Source: an uncultured bacterium | GTDB lineage: Bacteria; Planctomycetota; JAJSAM01; JAJVHW01 | DNA: 64,000 bases | Direction of reading: 5' to 3' | Assembly: GCA_937996235.1 (NCBI GenBank) | Contig: CALKVK010000017.1 | Location: 1 to 64,000 of the forward strand | In this document: in pieces, positions 1 to 6,240 of the stretch | How the letters are laid out: the number at the start of each line of letters is the position of its first letter | How positions within the stretch are numbered: position 1 is the stretch's first letter | Program-made: the position numbers and the translations under genes | The notes under the pieces: model-generated | Databases searched by the model: none | Told to the model about the DNA's origin: nothing | The model's input: only the letters and a program-made list of their open reading frames with translations

Positions 1-57
1 GCGCCGGTGCGGTAGACTTCGAGCCCCGCCGCTCGCGGCTGAGCGGCAACGTTAGCC
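1..57 (+). repeat. attC, right half (closes the cassette left of the window)
   Basis: Only the 3' half is inside the window: end of the loop (GGTAGACTTCGAG type), the conserved right arm CGCTCGCGGCTGAGCGGC, and the R' core GTTAGCC at 51-57 where cassette 1 begins. Confidence 0.88.
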
Positions 58-68
58 AGGCAGAGAGC

Positions 69-515
69 GTGTCCACCCAGCTGTCACTCGACGCCGCCGT
101 GCGACCTGACCTCTTCGACTGGAACGGCGCCATCGACGAGCAGGCGTTGCGTGCATGGCTCGCGACCCGCGACCTGCCGCTCCCCAACGACCTCTTTCGG
201 CTGCTCGCTTCCACCGGCGGCGGCGACCTCTTCGAATCGGAGACGATCCTCGGGCCCTATGGGAACGTCGAACACGGTGACGATCTTGTCGGAGGGAACG
301 AGTTCCTGCGTCTTCAGGGGCTTCCCACCAACTACGTGGTGTTCCATCGCGGGCTCTGCGTTTCGGTGATCGAGCGGGCCAGCGGTGCGTATCTCTCCAT
401 CAACGATCGCGACTGGTCCGTGCGAGGTCGCTACCAGACCCTCGATGCGTGGTACGTCAGCACACTTCGCCGTGAGTACGCGGCTCGTTACGGCCTCACC
501 TGTGCGGCTGGCTAA
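69..515 (+). CDS. Cassette 1: SUKH/SMI1-KNR4-like small protein
   Basis: 148 residues, GTG start 12 bp inside the cassette. The stop codon lies inside the closing attC. The central part (LPNDLFRLLASTGGGDLF, about residues 38-55, then a conserved aromatic and glycine pattern and a C-terminal DAWYVSTLRREYA helix) resembles the SMI1/KNR4 (SUKH) fold, which is common among immunity proteins of polymorphic toxin systems and also occurs as a stand-alone domain. No signal peptide or membrane segment, so probably cytoplasmic. No toxin lies next to it, and its role as a mobile cassette gene is unknown. The family call is from pattern recognition and is moderate. Confidence 0.72.
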   Translation: MSTQLSLDAAVRPDLFDWNGAIDEQALRAWLATRDLPLPNDLFRLLASTGGGDLFESETILGPYGNVEHGDDLVGGNEFLRLQGLPTNYVVFHRGLCVSVIERASGAYLSINDRDWSVRGRYQTLDAWYVSTLRREYAARYGLTCAAG

Positions 516-605
516 CAAGCCGCTGCAGCCGACGAGCGGCGTTCACCCGTCCGGCGGAGGCGGTACACTTCTGGCGCCGCTCGCGGCTGAGCGGCAACGT
601 TAGCC
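510..605 (+). repeat. attC of cassette 1
   Basis: R'' GGCTAAC 510-516 (overlapping the stop codon of the cassette gene), R' GTTAGCC 599-605, 96 bp. The arms are shorter than in most sites (AGCGGCG...CGCCGCT without the extra GG/CC). The loop carries GGTACACTTCTGG. Confidence 0.93.
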
Positions 606-620
606 GGACAGGACGCGTGA

Positions 621-920
621 ATGGCATCGCTTCGAGAGTTCACCATCCACGATGAACTCGCCGCCGCCGAGCGCGGAGCGATCGAGGTCACGCTCTCCCT
701 CGACGACGGCACATCGCGCTGGTGCTTTTTCATGACGCCTGCGGCACTGTCATCGGCTGGCGACTGGGTTCCCGGAACGCGAGTTCGGTGTCACTATGGA
801 GCCGCGCACATGATCGTCGTCTCTGAGATCAGCGTCGACATCATCGCTCGTGTCCTTCGGCATCTCGACAAGACCGGCGAACTTCTCGCGACCTCTCGCG
901 AGGTTGGTGCAGCCGGCTAA
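621..920 (+). CDS. Cassette 2: hypothetical protein
   Basis: 99 residues, ATG start 16 bp after the cassette boundary. Soluble and acidic with no signal peptide. Predicted strand-rich core (IEVTLSLDDGTSRWCFFMTP, residues 21-40), then VRCHYGAAHMIVVSEIS and a helical end. I recognise no family. The cassette context (own attC, no neighbouring partner) is the only functional information. The stop codon TAA is part of the R'' core of the closing attC. Confidence 0.72.
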   Translation: MASLREFTIHDELAAAERGAIEVTLSLDDGTSRWCFFMTPAALSSAGDWVPGTRVRCHYGAAHMIVVSEISVDIIARVLRHLDKTGELLATSREVGAAG

Positions 921-1013
921 CACGCCGCTGCAGCCGACGAGCGGCGGGCACTCGTCACGCCAGGGCGCTACGCTGTAGGTCGCCGCTCGCGGCTGAGCGG
1001 CAGAACGTTATGC
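915..1013 (+). repeat. attC of cassette 2
   Basis: R'' GGCTAAC 915-921. R' is GTTATGC 1007-1013, which carries the first bases of cassette 3 and supplies its ATG. The loop contains GCTACGCTGTAGG, a different loop type from its neighbours. Confidence 0.93.
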
Positions 1014-1459
1014 GCACAGCGGACTCCGACGTGGTTGTGTTCCAGAGCGAGGCGTTCAGCCTTGACTGCCCCGTCGAAGACGGTGTTGCGTACGACCTGC
1101 CGCTGGGCGACGACCTAGCGGCGGACCTGTGCGAGCGCCTCATCGCCCGCTATCCGGAGGTCGTACTCCGTGGACCGCCCGACCGCGAAGACTGGGGCTC
1201 TGTCGTTTACGTGGAGTCTCCGGGGCCGTACTGGCTGAACGTCCACTGGGTGCCACTCAACGACGGGCGGTCCGACACGTGGTCGATTCAGTTCATGCCG
1301 GTTCGCGGCCCCATGTCGGCACTCTTCTCTCGCGCGCCGCGGGCTAGCGCGTCCTGCGCGCCGCTCATGAACATGGTTGCTGCGGTGCTCGCAGCGGATC
1401 CGGAGGTGTTCCGAAACGTGCGCTGGCTCACCGACGAGGAGTTCTCCGCCGAGTACTGA
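1010..1459 (+). CDS. Cassette 3: hypothetical protein, start codon inside the attC core
   Basis: 149 residues. The ATG at 1010 is embedded in the R' core GTTATGC, so the first codon belongs to the recombination site and there is no room for a ribosome binding site within the cassette. Translation must be leaderless or use upstream attC sequence. The protein is acidic and soluble. YWLNVHWVPLNDG (around residues 75-87) and a C-terminal acidic helix are the most distinctive parts. No family recognised. Confidence 0.7.
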   Translation: MRTADSDVVVFQSEAFSLDCPVEDGVAYDLPLGDDLAADLCERLIARYPEVVLRGPPDREDWGSVVYVESPGPYWLNVHWVPLNDGRSDTWSIQFMPVRGPMSALFSRAPRASASCAPLMNMVAAVLAADPEVFRNVRWLTDEEFSAEY

Positions 1460-1463
1460 CGGC

Positions 1464-1564
1464 GCATAACCCGCCGCTGCAGCCGACGAGCGGCGGGGCC
1501 GCCCGTCGCGCCGAGGTGGTACACTCTGGCCCGCCGCTCGCGGCTGAGCGGCAGAACGTTAGGC
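1464..1564 (+). repeat. attC of cassette 3
   Basis: R'' GCATAAC 1464-1470 is the exact complement of the opening GTTATGC of the same cassette, a rare variant that shows the pair moves as a unit. R' GTTAGGC 1558-1564. Loop with GGTACACTCTGG. Confidence 0.94.
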
Positions 1565-1577
1565 AGAAGGGACTCGC

Positions 1578-1898
1578 GTGTACTACCGGTGTCGGCGGTG
1601 CGACCGCGAAGAGGCCCGTGGTTGCCTGCCCAGCGCCTCCTGCGGGATCTACCTGGCGTTCCTCGGTAGCGTCACACTCGGGCTGCTGTTCGGTGTTCTC
1701 CGTTGGTCTCCAATCGAAGCGCTCGGCTGGTGGTCGCTCCTGCTCCTTCCGGTGGTCGGTGTGGCGGCGATGTTCGCCGGCATCCCATTGCACATCGCTC
1801 TCTGCGCACTCGAGTGGCTCGCGTTCTGCCTGCGCAAGTGCCCGCGGTGCGGAGCCCGGTGCTGGTCCTGGCCCTTCACTCGCGGGTTCGGCCTCTAG
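1578..1898 (+). CDS. Cassette 4: small membrane protein with CxxC pairs
   Basis: 106 residues, GTG start. N-terminal YRCRRCDREE and C-terminal CLRKCPRCGARC give two CxxC pairs that could form a zinc ribbon brought together across two hydrophobic segments (about residues 23-43 and 51-78). Both cysteine pairs would face the same side of the membrane in a two-pass topology. Function unknown. Confidence 0.68.
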   Translation: MYYRCRRCDREEARGCLPSASCGIYLAFLGSVTLGLLFGVLRWSPIEALGWWSLLLLPVVGVAAMFAGIPLHIALCALEWLAFCLRKCPRCGARCWSWPFTRGFGL

Positions 1899-1906
1899 TG
1901 AAGTCT

Positions 1907-2003
1907 GCCTAACCCGCCGCTGCAGCCGACGAGCGGCGGGCACCCGTCACGCGAGGGCGTTACCATCAGGGCCGCCGCTCGCGGCTGAGCGGCAACGTTA
2001 GGT
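1907..2003 (+). repeat. attC of cassette 4
   Basis: R'' GCCTAAC 1907-1913, R' GTTAGGT 1997-2003, 97 bp. The loop has GCGTTACCATCAGGG, a loop type seen only here in the window. Confidence 0.93.
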
Positions 2004-2018
2004 GGAGGCGAGCAAGCG

Positions 2019-2267
2019 GTGCCGAGCGGCGACCAGAGTCGTCACGCGACGACGCGCCTCGAAGACGCGTGCTCGCTGGCGGCGTACCTGATTGTCCCGG
2101 CGGCATGGGCGGCGATCGCGATGCACCACGAGTGGGTCGGCCTCGTCCTCGGGCTCGCGGCGTTCCCCGTCGCGATCAAGGGGCGCATTGGCGGCTTCAT
2201 CCAGCTTCCGCTGGCCGTCAACTACGTCAGCGTCATCGTGCTCGCCATCGTCCGTTTGCTTCGGTGA
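2019..2267 (+). CDS. Cassette 5: small membrane protein
   Basis: 82 residues, GTG start. The R' core followed by GGAGG (GTTAGGTGGAGG) supplies a Shine-Dalgarno-like stretch upstream. Hydrophobic segments at about residues 17-50 (probably two helices separated by HHEWVG) and 60-80. Short basic ends, no recognised family. Longer open frames across this stretch in other phases run through attC sites and are not credible. Confidence 0.62.
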   Translation: MPSGDQSRHATTRLEDACSLAAYLIVPAAWAAIAMHHEWVGLVLGLAAFPVAIKGRIGGFIQLPLAVNYVSVIVLAIVRLLR

Positions 2268-2302
2268 GGCGCGATCGTGGGTCGCCGCGTCTCGCGCCCC
2301 GC

Positions 2303-2401
2303 ACCTAACACGCCGCTGCAGCCGACGAGCGGCGGGAACCTCTCCCGCGAGTGCGCTACGCTGTAGGCCGCCGCTCGCGGCTGAGCGGCAGAACGTTAGG
2401 C
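2303..2401 (+). repeat. attC of cassette 5
   Basis: R'' ACCTAAC 2303-2309 complements the opening GTTAGGT. R' GTTAGGC 2395-2401. Loop with GCTACGCTGTAGG, the same type as the attC of cassette 2. Confidence 0.93.
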
Positions 2402-2411
2402 CGAACGGGCC

Positions 2412-2873
2412 GTGCATCACCAAGGGCGTCGCAACGTGTCAGAAGCGTGGCTCGGACGTGTCGATCGTCCCTACCGGTTCACATCCCCCTTCCAAGAGCT
2501 CGAGTTCGCACTCCTGCTCGTCGTCGGCGATGCCGACGTTACACCGCGCGAGCAAGAGGCTCTGTCCCGCGATCTGGTTCGGCAGGGCTGTCGATGGGCA
2601 GTTTGCTTCGGCCATGCCTGCTCGACATGGGACGACTCGATCGACATGGTCGGAGTCATCGACGAGATCGACGGTCTCTCCCCTCCGGACGTCATGACCA
2701 CGTGGCACGAGCACGAACCGCTCGCCGAGGTTGTCGACTTCTTCGCGGACTGCACCGAGATCGCGAACGGCCCTCCCGAGCGATTCATCATCCTGCTCGT
2801 CGGCGGTCCAGACTCCCTTGAGCGGGAGGTCCGAGGTGCAGTGCAGCGGCGACTCGCGGTCGAGTCGGCCTAA
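2412..2873 (+). CDS. Cassette 6: DUF7684-like hypothetical protein
   Basis: 153 residues, GTG start 11 bp after the site. Core features are FALLLVVGDADV, GCRWAVCFGHACSTWDDSID (about residues 59-78) and VMTTWHEHEPLAEVVDFF, then a hydrophobic strand ERFIILLVG. From memory this pattern (C-S-x-W-D-D-S followed by M-T-T-W-H and E-P-L) matches the DUF7684 family of small proteins often met in cassettes and near toxins, function unknown. I cannot confirm the family by search. Soluble, no signal peptide. Confidence 0.72.
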   Translation: MHHQGRRNVSEAWLGRVDRPYRFTSPFQELEFALLLVVGDADVTPREQEALSRDLVRQGCRWAVCFGHACSTWDDSIDMVGVIDEIDGLSPPDVMTTWHEHEPLAEVVDFFADCTEIANGPPERFIILLVGGPDSLEREVRGAVQRRLAVESA

Positions 2874-2967
2874 CACGCCGCTGCAGCCGACGAGCGGCGG
2901 GCGTGCCCGAGTCGCCGGTGCGGTAGACTTCGAGCCCGCCGCTCGCGGCTGAGCGGCAACGTTAGGC
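2868..2967 (+). repeat. attC of cassette 6
   Basis: R'' GCCTAAC 2868-2874 overlaps the TAA stop of the cassette gene. R' GTTAGGC 2961-2967. Loop of the GGTAGACTTCGAG type. Confidence 0.94.
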
Positions 2968-2979
2968 CGAGGATTGCAG

Positions 2980-3321
2980 GTGGCGAGCAGCGAACTCGGT
3001 CTCTTGCCGGCGGATCTGGCGGCTCGGTCGCTCTCCGATCGCGAGATCGTCTTGGCCTATGCCGACGCGCTGGCAGCGATCGACCGTCTCGCGTCGGCGG
3101 GTCATCGCATCCTCGCGTGGGAAGGCTGGCTGCGCTGGCCCGACGGCCGCGTGGGCCACTCAGGAGAGCACCAGGGCACCGCGGACCTCTCCGGAATGAC
3201 CGCGTCGCAGGCAGCGCTGTTCTGTCGCGAGACCATCGAGCTTGCGCAGGCTGCGTGGGATCGAGTGCCCGAGGTCCCGGGAGCGAGCCTGTACTTCTGC
3301 ATCACTGTCGCGCCGGCCTAA
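2980..3321 (+). CDS. Cassette 7: hypothetical protein
   Basis: 113 residues from GTG at 2980 (a TTG at 2974 would add two residues; neither has a clear ribosome binding site). N-terminal helix-rich part (DREIVLAYADALAAIDRLA) followed by ILAWEGWLRWPDGRVGHS, then an amphipathic helix and a final LYFCITVA strand. The alpha/beta pattern with surface aromatics could suit an immunity-like or binding protein, but no family is recognised. The stop overlaps the R'' core. Confidence 0.66.
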   Translation: MASSELGLLPADLAARSLSDREIVLAYADALAAIDRLASAGHRILAWEGWLRWPDGRVGHSGEHQGTADLSGMTASQAALFCRETIELAQAAWDRVPEVPGASLYFCITVAPA

Positions 3322-3414
3322 CACGCCGCTGCAGCCGACGAGCGGCGGGGCACGCGCCTCGCCGAGGCGGTACACTCTGGCCCCGCCGCTCGCGGCTGAG
3401 CGGCAACGTTAGGT
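3316..3414 (+). repeat. attC of cassette 7
   Basis: R'' GCCTAAC 3316-3322, R' GTTAGGT 3408-3414. Loop with GGTACACTCTGG. Confidence 0.94.
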
Positions 3415-3419
3415 GGACC

Positions 3420-3740
3420 GTGGCAACGTACCACGCCAAGCACGGCTTCCATGTCGGCGGGCTTGTCGCGCTGGCGTTCGCGCGATCGGAGCGGTACCTC
3501 CTCGTCGTCACGCACTCAGGACGCGGCGTGTTCGATCTCGACACGGGCGAGCGGATCGCGCGCGACTCCGCGGTTCTGTACCCCGAGCACGGTGCCATCG
3601 TCGGCATCGGCCCCCTGAGCGGCGAGCTCGTCCCGGTGGCGTCGTACGACTTCGAGAACGACCTGACCCTGTCGTCGGAGAGCGGTCGCTATCGTGTCGT
3701 AGCGTACTCGTCGTTCATCGCGGTCGAAGAGGCCACCTAA
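3420..3740 (+). CDS. Cassette 8: hypothetical beta-rich protein
   Basis: 106 residues. GTG at 3420 is the first start inside the cassette. The attC core followed by GG gives AGGTGG three bases upstream, a usable Shine-Dalgarno. The frame stays open through the upstream attC, but that extension only translates recombination-site sequence. The protein is strand-rich: YLLVVTHSGRGVFDLDTGER (about residues 22-41) looks like one blade-like repeat, then GPLSGELVPV and a final VVAYSSFIAVEEA. No family recognised. Confidence 0.68.
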   Translation: MATYHAKHGFHVGGLVALAFARSERYLLVVTHSGRGVFDLDTGERIARDSAVLYPEHGAIVGIGPLSGELVPVASYDFENDLTLSSESGRYRVVAYSSFIAVEEAT

Positions 3741-3834
3741 CACGCCGCTGCAGCCGACGAGCGGCGGGGGTGCGCGCTCGACCGAGGCGGTACACTCTGG
3801 CCCCGCCGCTCGCGGCTGAGCGGCAACGTTAGGT
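3735..3834 (+). repeat. attC of cassette 8
   Basis: R'' ACCTAAC 3735-3741 complements the opening GTTAGGT. R' GTTAGGT 3828-3834. The loop is almost identical to that of the preceding site. Confidence 0.94.
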
Positions 3835-3838
3835 GCGC

Positions 3839-4234
3839 ATGACCGCCTTGTTCGACTGGCTGTTCCGCCGGAGACGCAGTGCGCCCACCGCACCGCCGCC
3901 GGCGTTCCTCTGCAGCGGCTGCTACCAGGTCAAGAACTCGACCGAAATGCATGCTCTGCCCTGGTGGAACCCGGACGAACGAGCGTTCTTCATGTCGATT
4001 CGGTGCGCCGAGTGCTTCCCGAACTCGCTCGGCGAGGCGCGCACGCGGGTGCGCGCTTGGGATCGCGAGGCAGAGAGGGCATTCCGCGCGTTCCTCAAGA
4101 CTTGGCGGATCGAGTCTCACCTGCCTGAACTGTCAGGTCTCGCGCCACAGGCCAAGGCGGAGGCCGTCCTCGAACACGTCGAGCGGACGAGCGGGCGCAC
4201 GTTCGCAGCCGTGTTCCACGGCCAGACGCCGTGA
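3839..4234 (+). CDS. Cassette 9: zinc-finger-like hypothetical protein
   Basis: 131 residues from ATG at 3839. AGGTG from the attC core lies just upstream and can act as ribosome binding site. An N-terminal basic segment (WLFRRRR) is followed by CSGCYQVKNS (about residues 25-34) and CAECFP (about 55-60), two CxxC pairs that can bind one zinc ion, with aromatic ALPWWNPDERAFF between. The C-terminal half is helical and charged. Probably a small nucleic-acid or protein-binding treble-clef-type protein; function unknown. Confidence 0.68.
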   Translation: MTALFDWLFRRRRSAPTAPPPAFLCSGCYQVKNSTEMHALPWWNPDERAFFMSIRCAECFPNSLGEARTRVRAWDREAERAFRAFLKTWRIESHLPELSGLAPQAKAEAVLEHVERTSGRTFAAVFHGQTP

Positions 4235-4250
4235 ACGATCGACCCGTGGC

Positions 4251-4350
4251 ACCTAACTCGCCGCTGCAGCCGACGAGCGGCGGGCGAACCTCGGTCGCCG
4301 GTGCGGTAGACTTCGAGCCCGCCGCTCGCGGCTGAGCGGCAACGTTAGGC
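4251..4350 (+). repeat. attC of cassette 9
   Basis: R'' ACCTAAC 4251-4257, R' GTTAGGC 4344-4350. Loop of the GGTAGACTTCGAG type. Confidence 0.94.
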
Positions 4351-4366
4351 ACACAGGGGCCATGCA

Positions 4367-4780
4367 ATGTCCTCCGGCGGTCATGCCGTTCGCCACGTGC
4401 TTCGAGCCCTCGCCGAAGCCCGCGACGGACCGCTCCACTCCCTGTACGTTCATCTCACGCACTCCGCGGCGCGGGTTCCGCCTCAGAGCGTCGGCTTTCG
4501 GATCTACCAAGTCGCCGACAGCGAGGACGTCAGGTTGGTCGCCGGTGTCGATCACGTGAGATCGGACGGCGTTGGCGTCTGCTGGAGCATCGCGGTGCAG
4601 ACCGCTGACAACGAGTTGGTCGTCGAGGGCGGCGTCGAAGTCGAGCGAGCCACTGGGTACGAGGCGGTCGTCGAGCTTTCAGAGCGCACCGCCGACCCAG
4701 TCCGTGCTGCAGTCCTCGTTCGGCAGTTCGCCGCGGAAGTCAGTGCGTACCGCTCGTGCATCGAGCCAAAGGGTGCCTAA
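4367..4780 (+). CDS. Cassette 10: hypothetical protein
   Basis: 137 residues from ATG at 4367 (GGGG about ten bases upstream). An N-terminal helix is followed by an antiparallel-strand region: GFRIYQVADSEDVRLVAGVD, SIAVQTADNELVVEGGVEV (about residues 75-93) and a C-terminal helix VRAAVLVRQFAAEVSAYR. This resembles a small alpha+beta binding domain. No family recognised. Confidence 0.68.
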   Translation: MSSGGHAVRHVLRALAEARDGPLHSLYVHLTHSAARVPPQSVGFRIYQVADSEDVRLVAGVDHVRSDGVGVCWSIAVQTADNELVVEGGVEVERATGYEAVVELSERTADPVRAAVLVRQFAAEVSAYRSCIEPKGA

Positions 4781-4870
4781 CAAGCCGCTGCAGCCGACGA
4801 GCGGCGTTCGCCCGCCCGGCGAGGGCGGTACACTCTTGGCGCCGCTCGCGGCTGTGCGGCAACGTTAGGC
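4775..4870 (+). repeat. attC of cassette 10
   Basis: R'' GCCTAAC 4775-4781, R' GTTAGGC 4864-4870. A short-arm site like the attC of cassette 1; the right arm has one change (GGCTGTGCGG instead of GGCTGAGCGG). Confidence 0.93.
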
Positions 4871-4902
4871 AAGCAAGGCACATGGCCTTGCCGCGCGGAT
4901 TC

Positions 4903-5205
4903 TCACGTCCAGTAGGGCCTCCCTGCGAGTCGTCTCAGGTCGTCACGAATCCCAATCAGCAGCGATCGCATCTCGCGGCACTCGTCGCTGTCATCGTCGA
5001 ACTCGCGTACAGCCAGCACGCCGAGCGGCCGACTCGCGTCGAACGCCGCCGCGACGTCCTTGTGGAGCGCTGCACCGACCTCGCCCAGCAGTTCAACGGC
5101 AACCCGATACGGCAGCGCCGATGTCGGTCCATCGAGCCGAGACTCTGCAAGTTGCCTTGCTGCTGCGATCGCGCGCTCTACGGCATCGATTTCGCCGGTG
5201 GCCAT
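4903..5205 (-). CDS. Cassette 11: hypothetical helical protein, gene in reverse orientation
   Basis: 100 residues from ATG at 5205 (a GTG at 5211 would add two). The reading is protein-like: ALPYRVAVELLGEVGAALHK then LGVLAVREFDDDSDECREM (about residues 62-80), soluble and mostly helical. The + strand of this cassette offers no comparable frame. The gene therefore runs opposite to its attC and to the other cassettes, so it cannot depend on an upstream integron promoter and would need its own. Reverse cassettes in other integrons are often toxin-antitoxin or self-promoted genes, but no toxin family is recognised here. Confidence 0.58.
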   Translation of the reverse strand: MATGEIDAVERAIAAARQLAESRLDGPTSALPYRVAVELLGEVGAALHKDVAAAFDASRPLGVLAVREFDDDSDECREMRSLLIGIRDDLRRLAGRPYWT

Positions 5206-5282
5206 CGACACACGCTAGCACGAAGCCAGGCAGTGGGTTTGCCCGCTGCCATGCGAGGAGGCGGTCGACGCCGCGTTCGGTT

Positions 5283-5381
5283 GCCTAACCCGCCGCTGCG
5301 GCCGACGAGCGGCGAGCGAGCCCCGTCGCCGGTGCGGTACACTTCGAACCCGCCGCTCGCGGCTGAGCGGCAACGTTCGGC
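5283..5381 (+). repeat. attC of cassette 11
   Basis: R'' GCCTAAC 5283-5289. R' is the non-canonical GTTCGGC 5375-5381, with C in place of the usual A at the fourth base. The left arm has GCTGCGGCCG in place of GCTGCAGCCG. Confidence 0.92.
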
Positions 5382-5397
5382 AGACGACGGGTGATCC

Positions 5398-5772
5398 GTG
5401 GACAACCTCTACTTCTCGCGGGCGGCGACGTGGGAGATGCTCGACGGCGAGCTCCACGTCCACGACAGCTTCAGTCCACGGGCGCCGCGCGTCATCACCA
5501 TGGAGCCCTGGTATGCGGCCGTCTTCCATGCCGCAGAGGGGACGCTCAAGGTCAGCGCGTTCGTCGCGCAGCTTGCGAACGAGTACGAGGACGGACCGCC
5601 ACCCGGACTCCGGGAGACCGTGCACGAGGTTGTTCGAACACTCGTAGGCGAGGGCATCCTCCGAACACACGAGATGCCCGCACATCTCCCGCGTTACTTC
5701 CAGCTTCAGGTACGCGAGACCCCGCCGAGTTTGCGCGCCGAACTCATGCGGGCGGATGGCCTCATCAAGTAG
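5398..5772 (+). CDS. Cassette 12: PqqD/winged-helix-like hypothetical protein
   Basis: 124 residues from GTG at 5398. The N-terminal strand-loop part (YFSRAATWEMLDGELHVHD) is followed by a helix-turn-helix-like region (AVFHAAEGTLKVSAFVAQLA, about residues 42-61) and ETVHEVVRTLVGEGILR, a wing-like end typical of small PqqD-type or winged-helix domains. This is a fold guess, not a family assignment. Cytoplasmic. Confidence 0.65.
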   Translation: MDNLYFSRAATWEMLDGELHVHDSFSPRAPRVITMEPWYAAVFHAAEGTLKVSAFVAQLANEYEDGPPPGLRETVHEVVRTLVGEGILRTHEMPAHLPRYFQLQVRETPPSLRAELMRADGLIK

Positions 5773-5778
5773 AGCGCC

Positions 5779-5876
5779 GCCGAACAGGCCGCAGCAGCCG
5801 ACGAGCGGCGGGCGGGATCGGGTACCTGGTGCCGTAGACTTCGAACTCCGCCGCTCGCGGCTGAGCGGCAACACGC
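5779..5876 (+). repeat. attC of cassette 12, crossover core damaged
   Basis: R'' GCCGAAC 5779-5785 is the exact complement of the rare opening GTTCGGC of the same cassette. At the other end the expected GCGGCAAC-GTTACGC reads GCGGCAAC-ACGC (5865-5876): GTT is missing. The expected core GTTACGC is predicted from the closing GCGTAAC of cassette 13. The missing triplet contains the G/TT strand-exchange point, so this site should no longer recombine. Confidence 0.85.
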
Positions 5877-5879
5877 CCG

Positions 5880-6239
5880 GTGTACTGTGCCAACGTGAAG
5901 GCGCGAGAACCTCCGGCCTTTGTCATCCGTCCCTCGGTGCTTGCGGCGATGGCGTACTTCGTCGTGTGGTGGATCTGGAGCTTCTGGATCCTGGCCGCCA
6001 CGCGGTACCCGACAGAGCCCAGCGAGCCGCTGCGTCTCATTGGTGCGTCCGAGTTCGCCGCCGTCTCCGCGCTCAACGGCGTGTTCCTGCTGGCGCTGCT
6101 CTTCGACGGCTACCGGTCGCTGCGGAGCCCGCCCAGGCTCCGGCGCGCACACTTCGCCGGGCTCCTCCTCGCCGTCGCCACGCTCGCTCTCGTCCAACTG
6201 GGCGCGCTCCACGCGCACGCGCCGATCTCTGGCCGGTAG
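5880..6239 (+). CDS. Cassette 13: three-helix membrane protein
   Basis: 119 residues from GTG at 5880; a GTG at 5895 gives 114 residues and may be the true start. Three hydrophobic helices: about residues 20-42 (tryptophan-rich VVWWIWSFWIL), 60-78 and 90-108, with a short cytoplasmic-looking RSPPRLRRAH loop before the third. No family recognised. It is the last identifiable cassette and sits between a damaged and a truncated attC, so it is probably frozen in place. Confidence 0.62.
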   Translation: MYCANVKAREPPAFVIRPSVLAAMAYFVVWWIWSFWILAATRYPTEPSEPLRLIGASEFAAVSALNGVFLLALLFDGYRSLRSPPRLRRAHFAGLLLAVATLALVQLGALHAHAPISGR

Positions 6240-6240
6240 T

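Noticed and set aside
3117..3740. A 207-codon + frame covering cassette 7's end, its attC and cassette 8
   Set aside because: Its middle is translated attC sequence (LTRRCSRRAAG-like). The real gene starts at 3420 inside the cassette. Similar PLQPTSG or RRCSRRAAG peptides across 1-6300 are attC artefacts.
4882..5280. A forward gene in cassette 11
   Set aside because: The + frame is basic and low in complexity, with no recognisable fold pattern. The reverse frame is clearly more protein-like.
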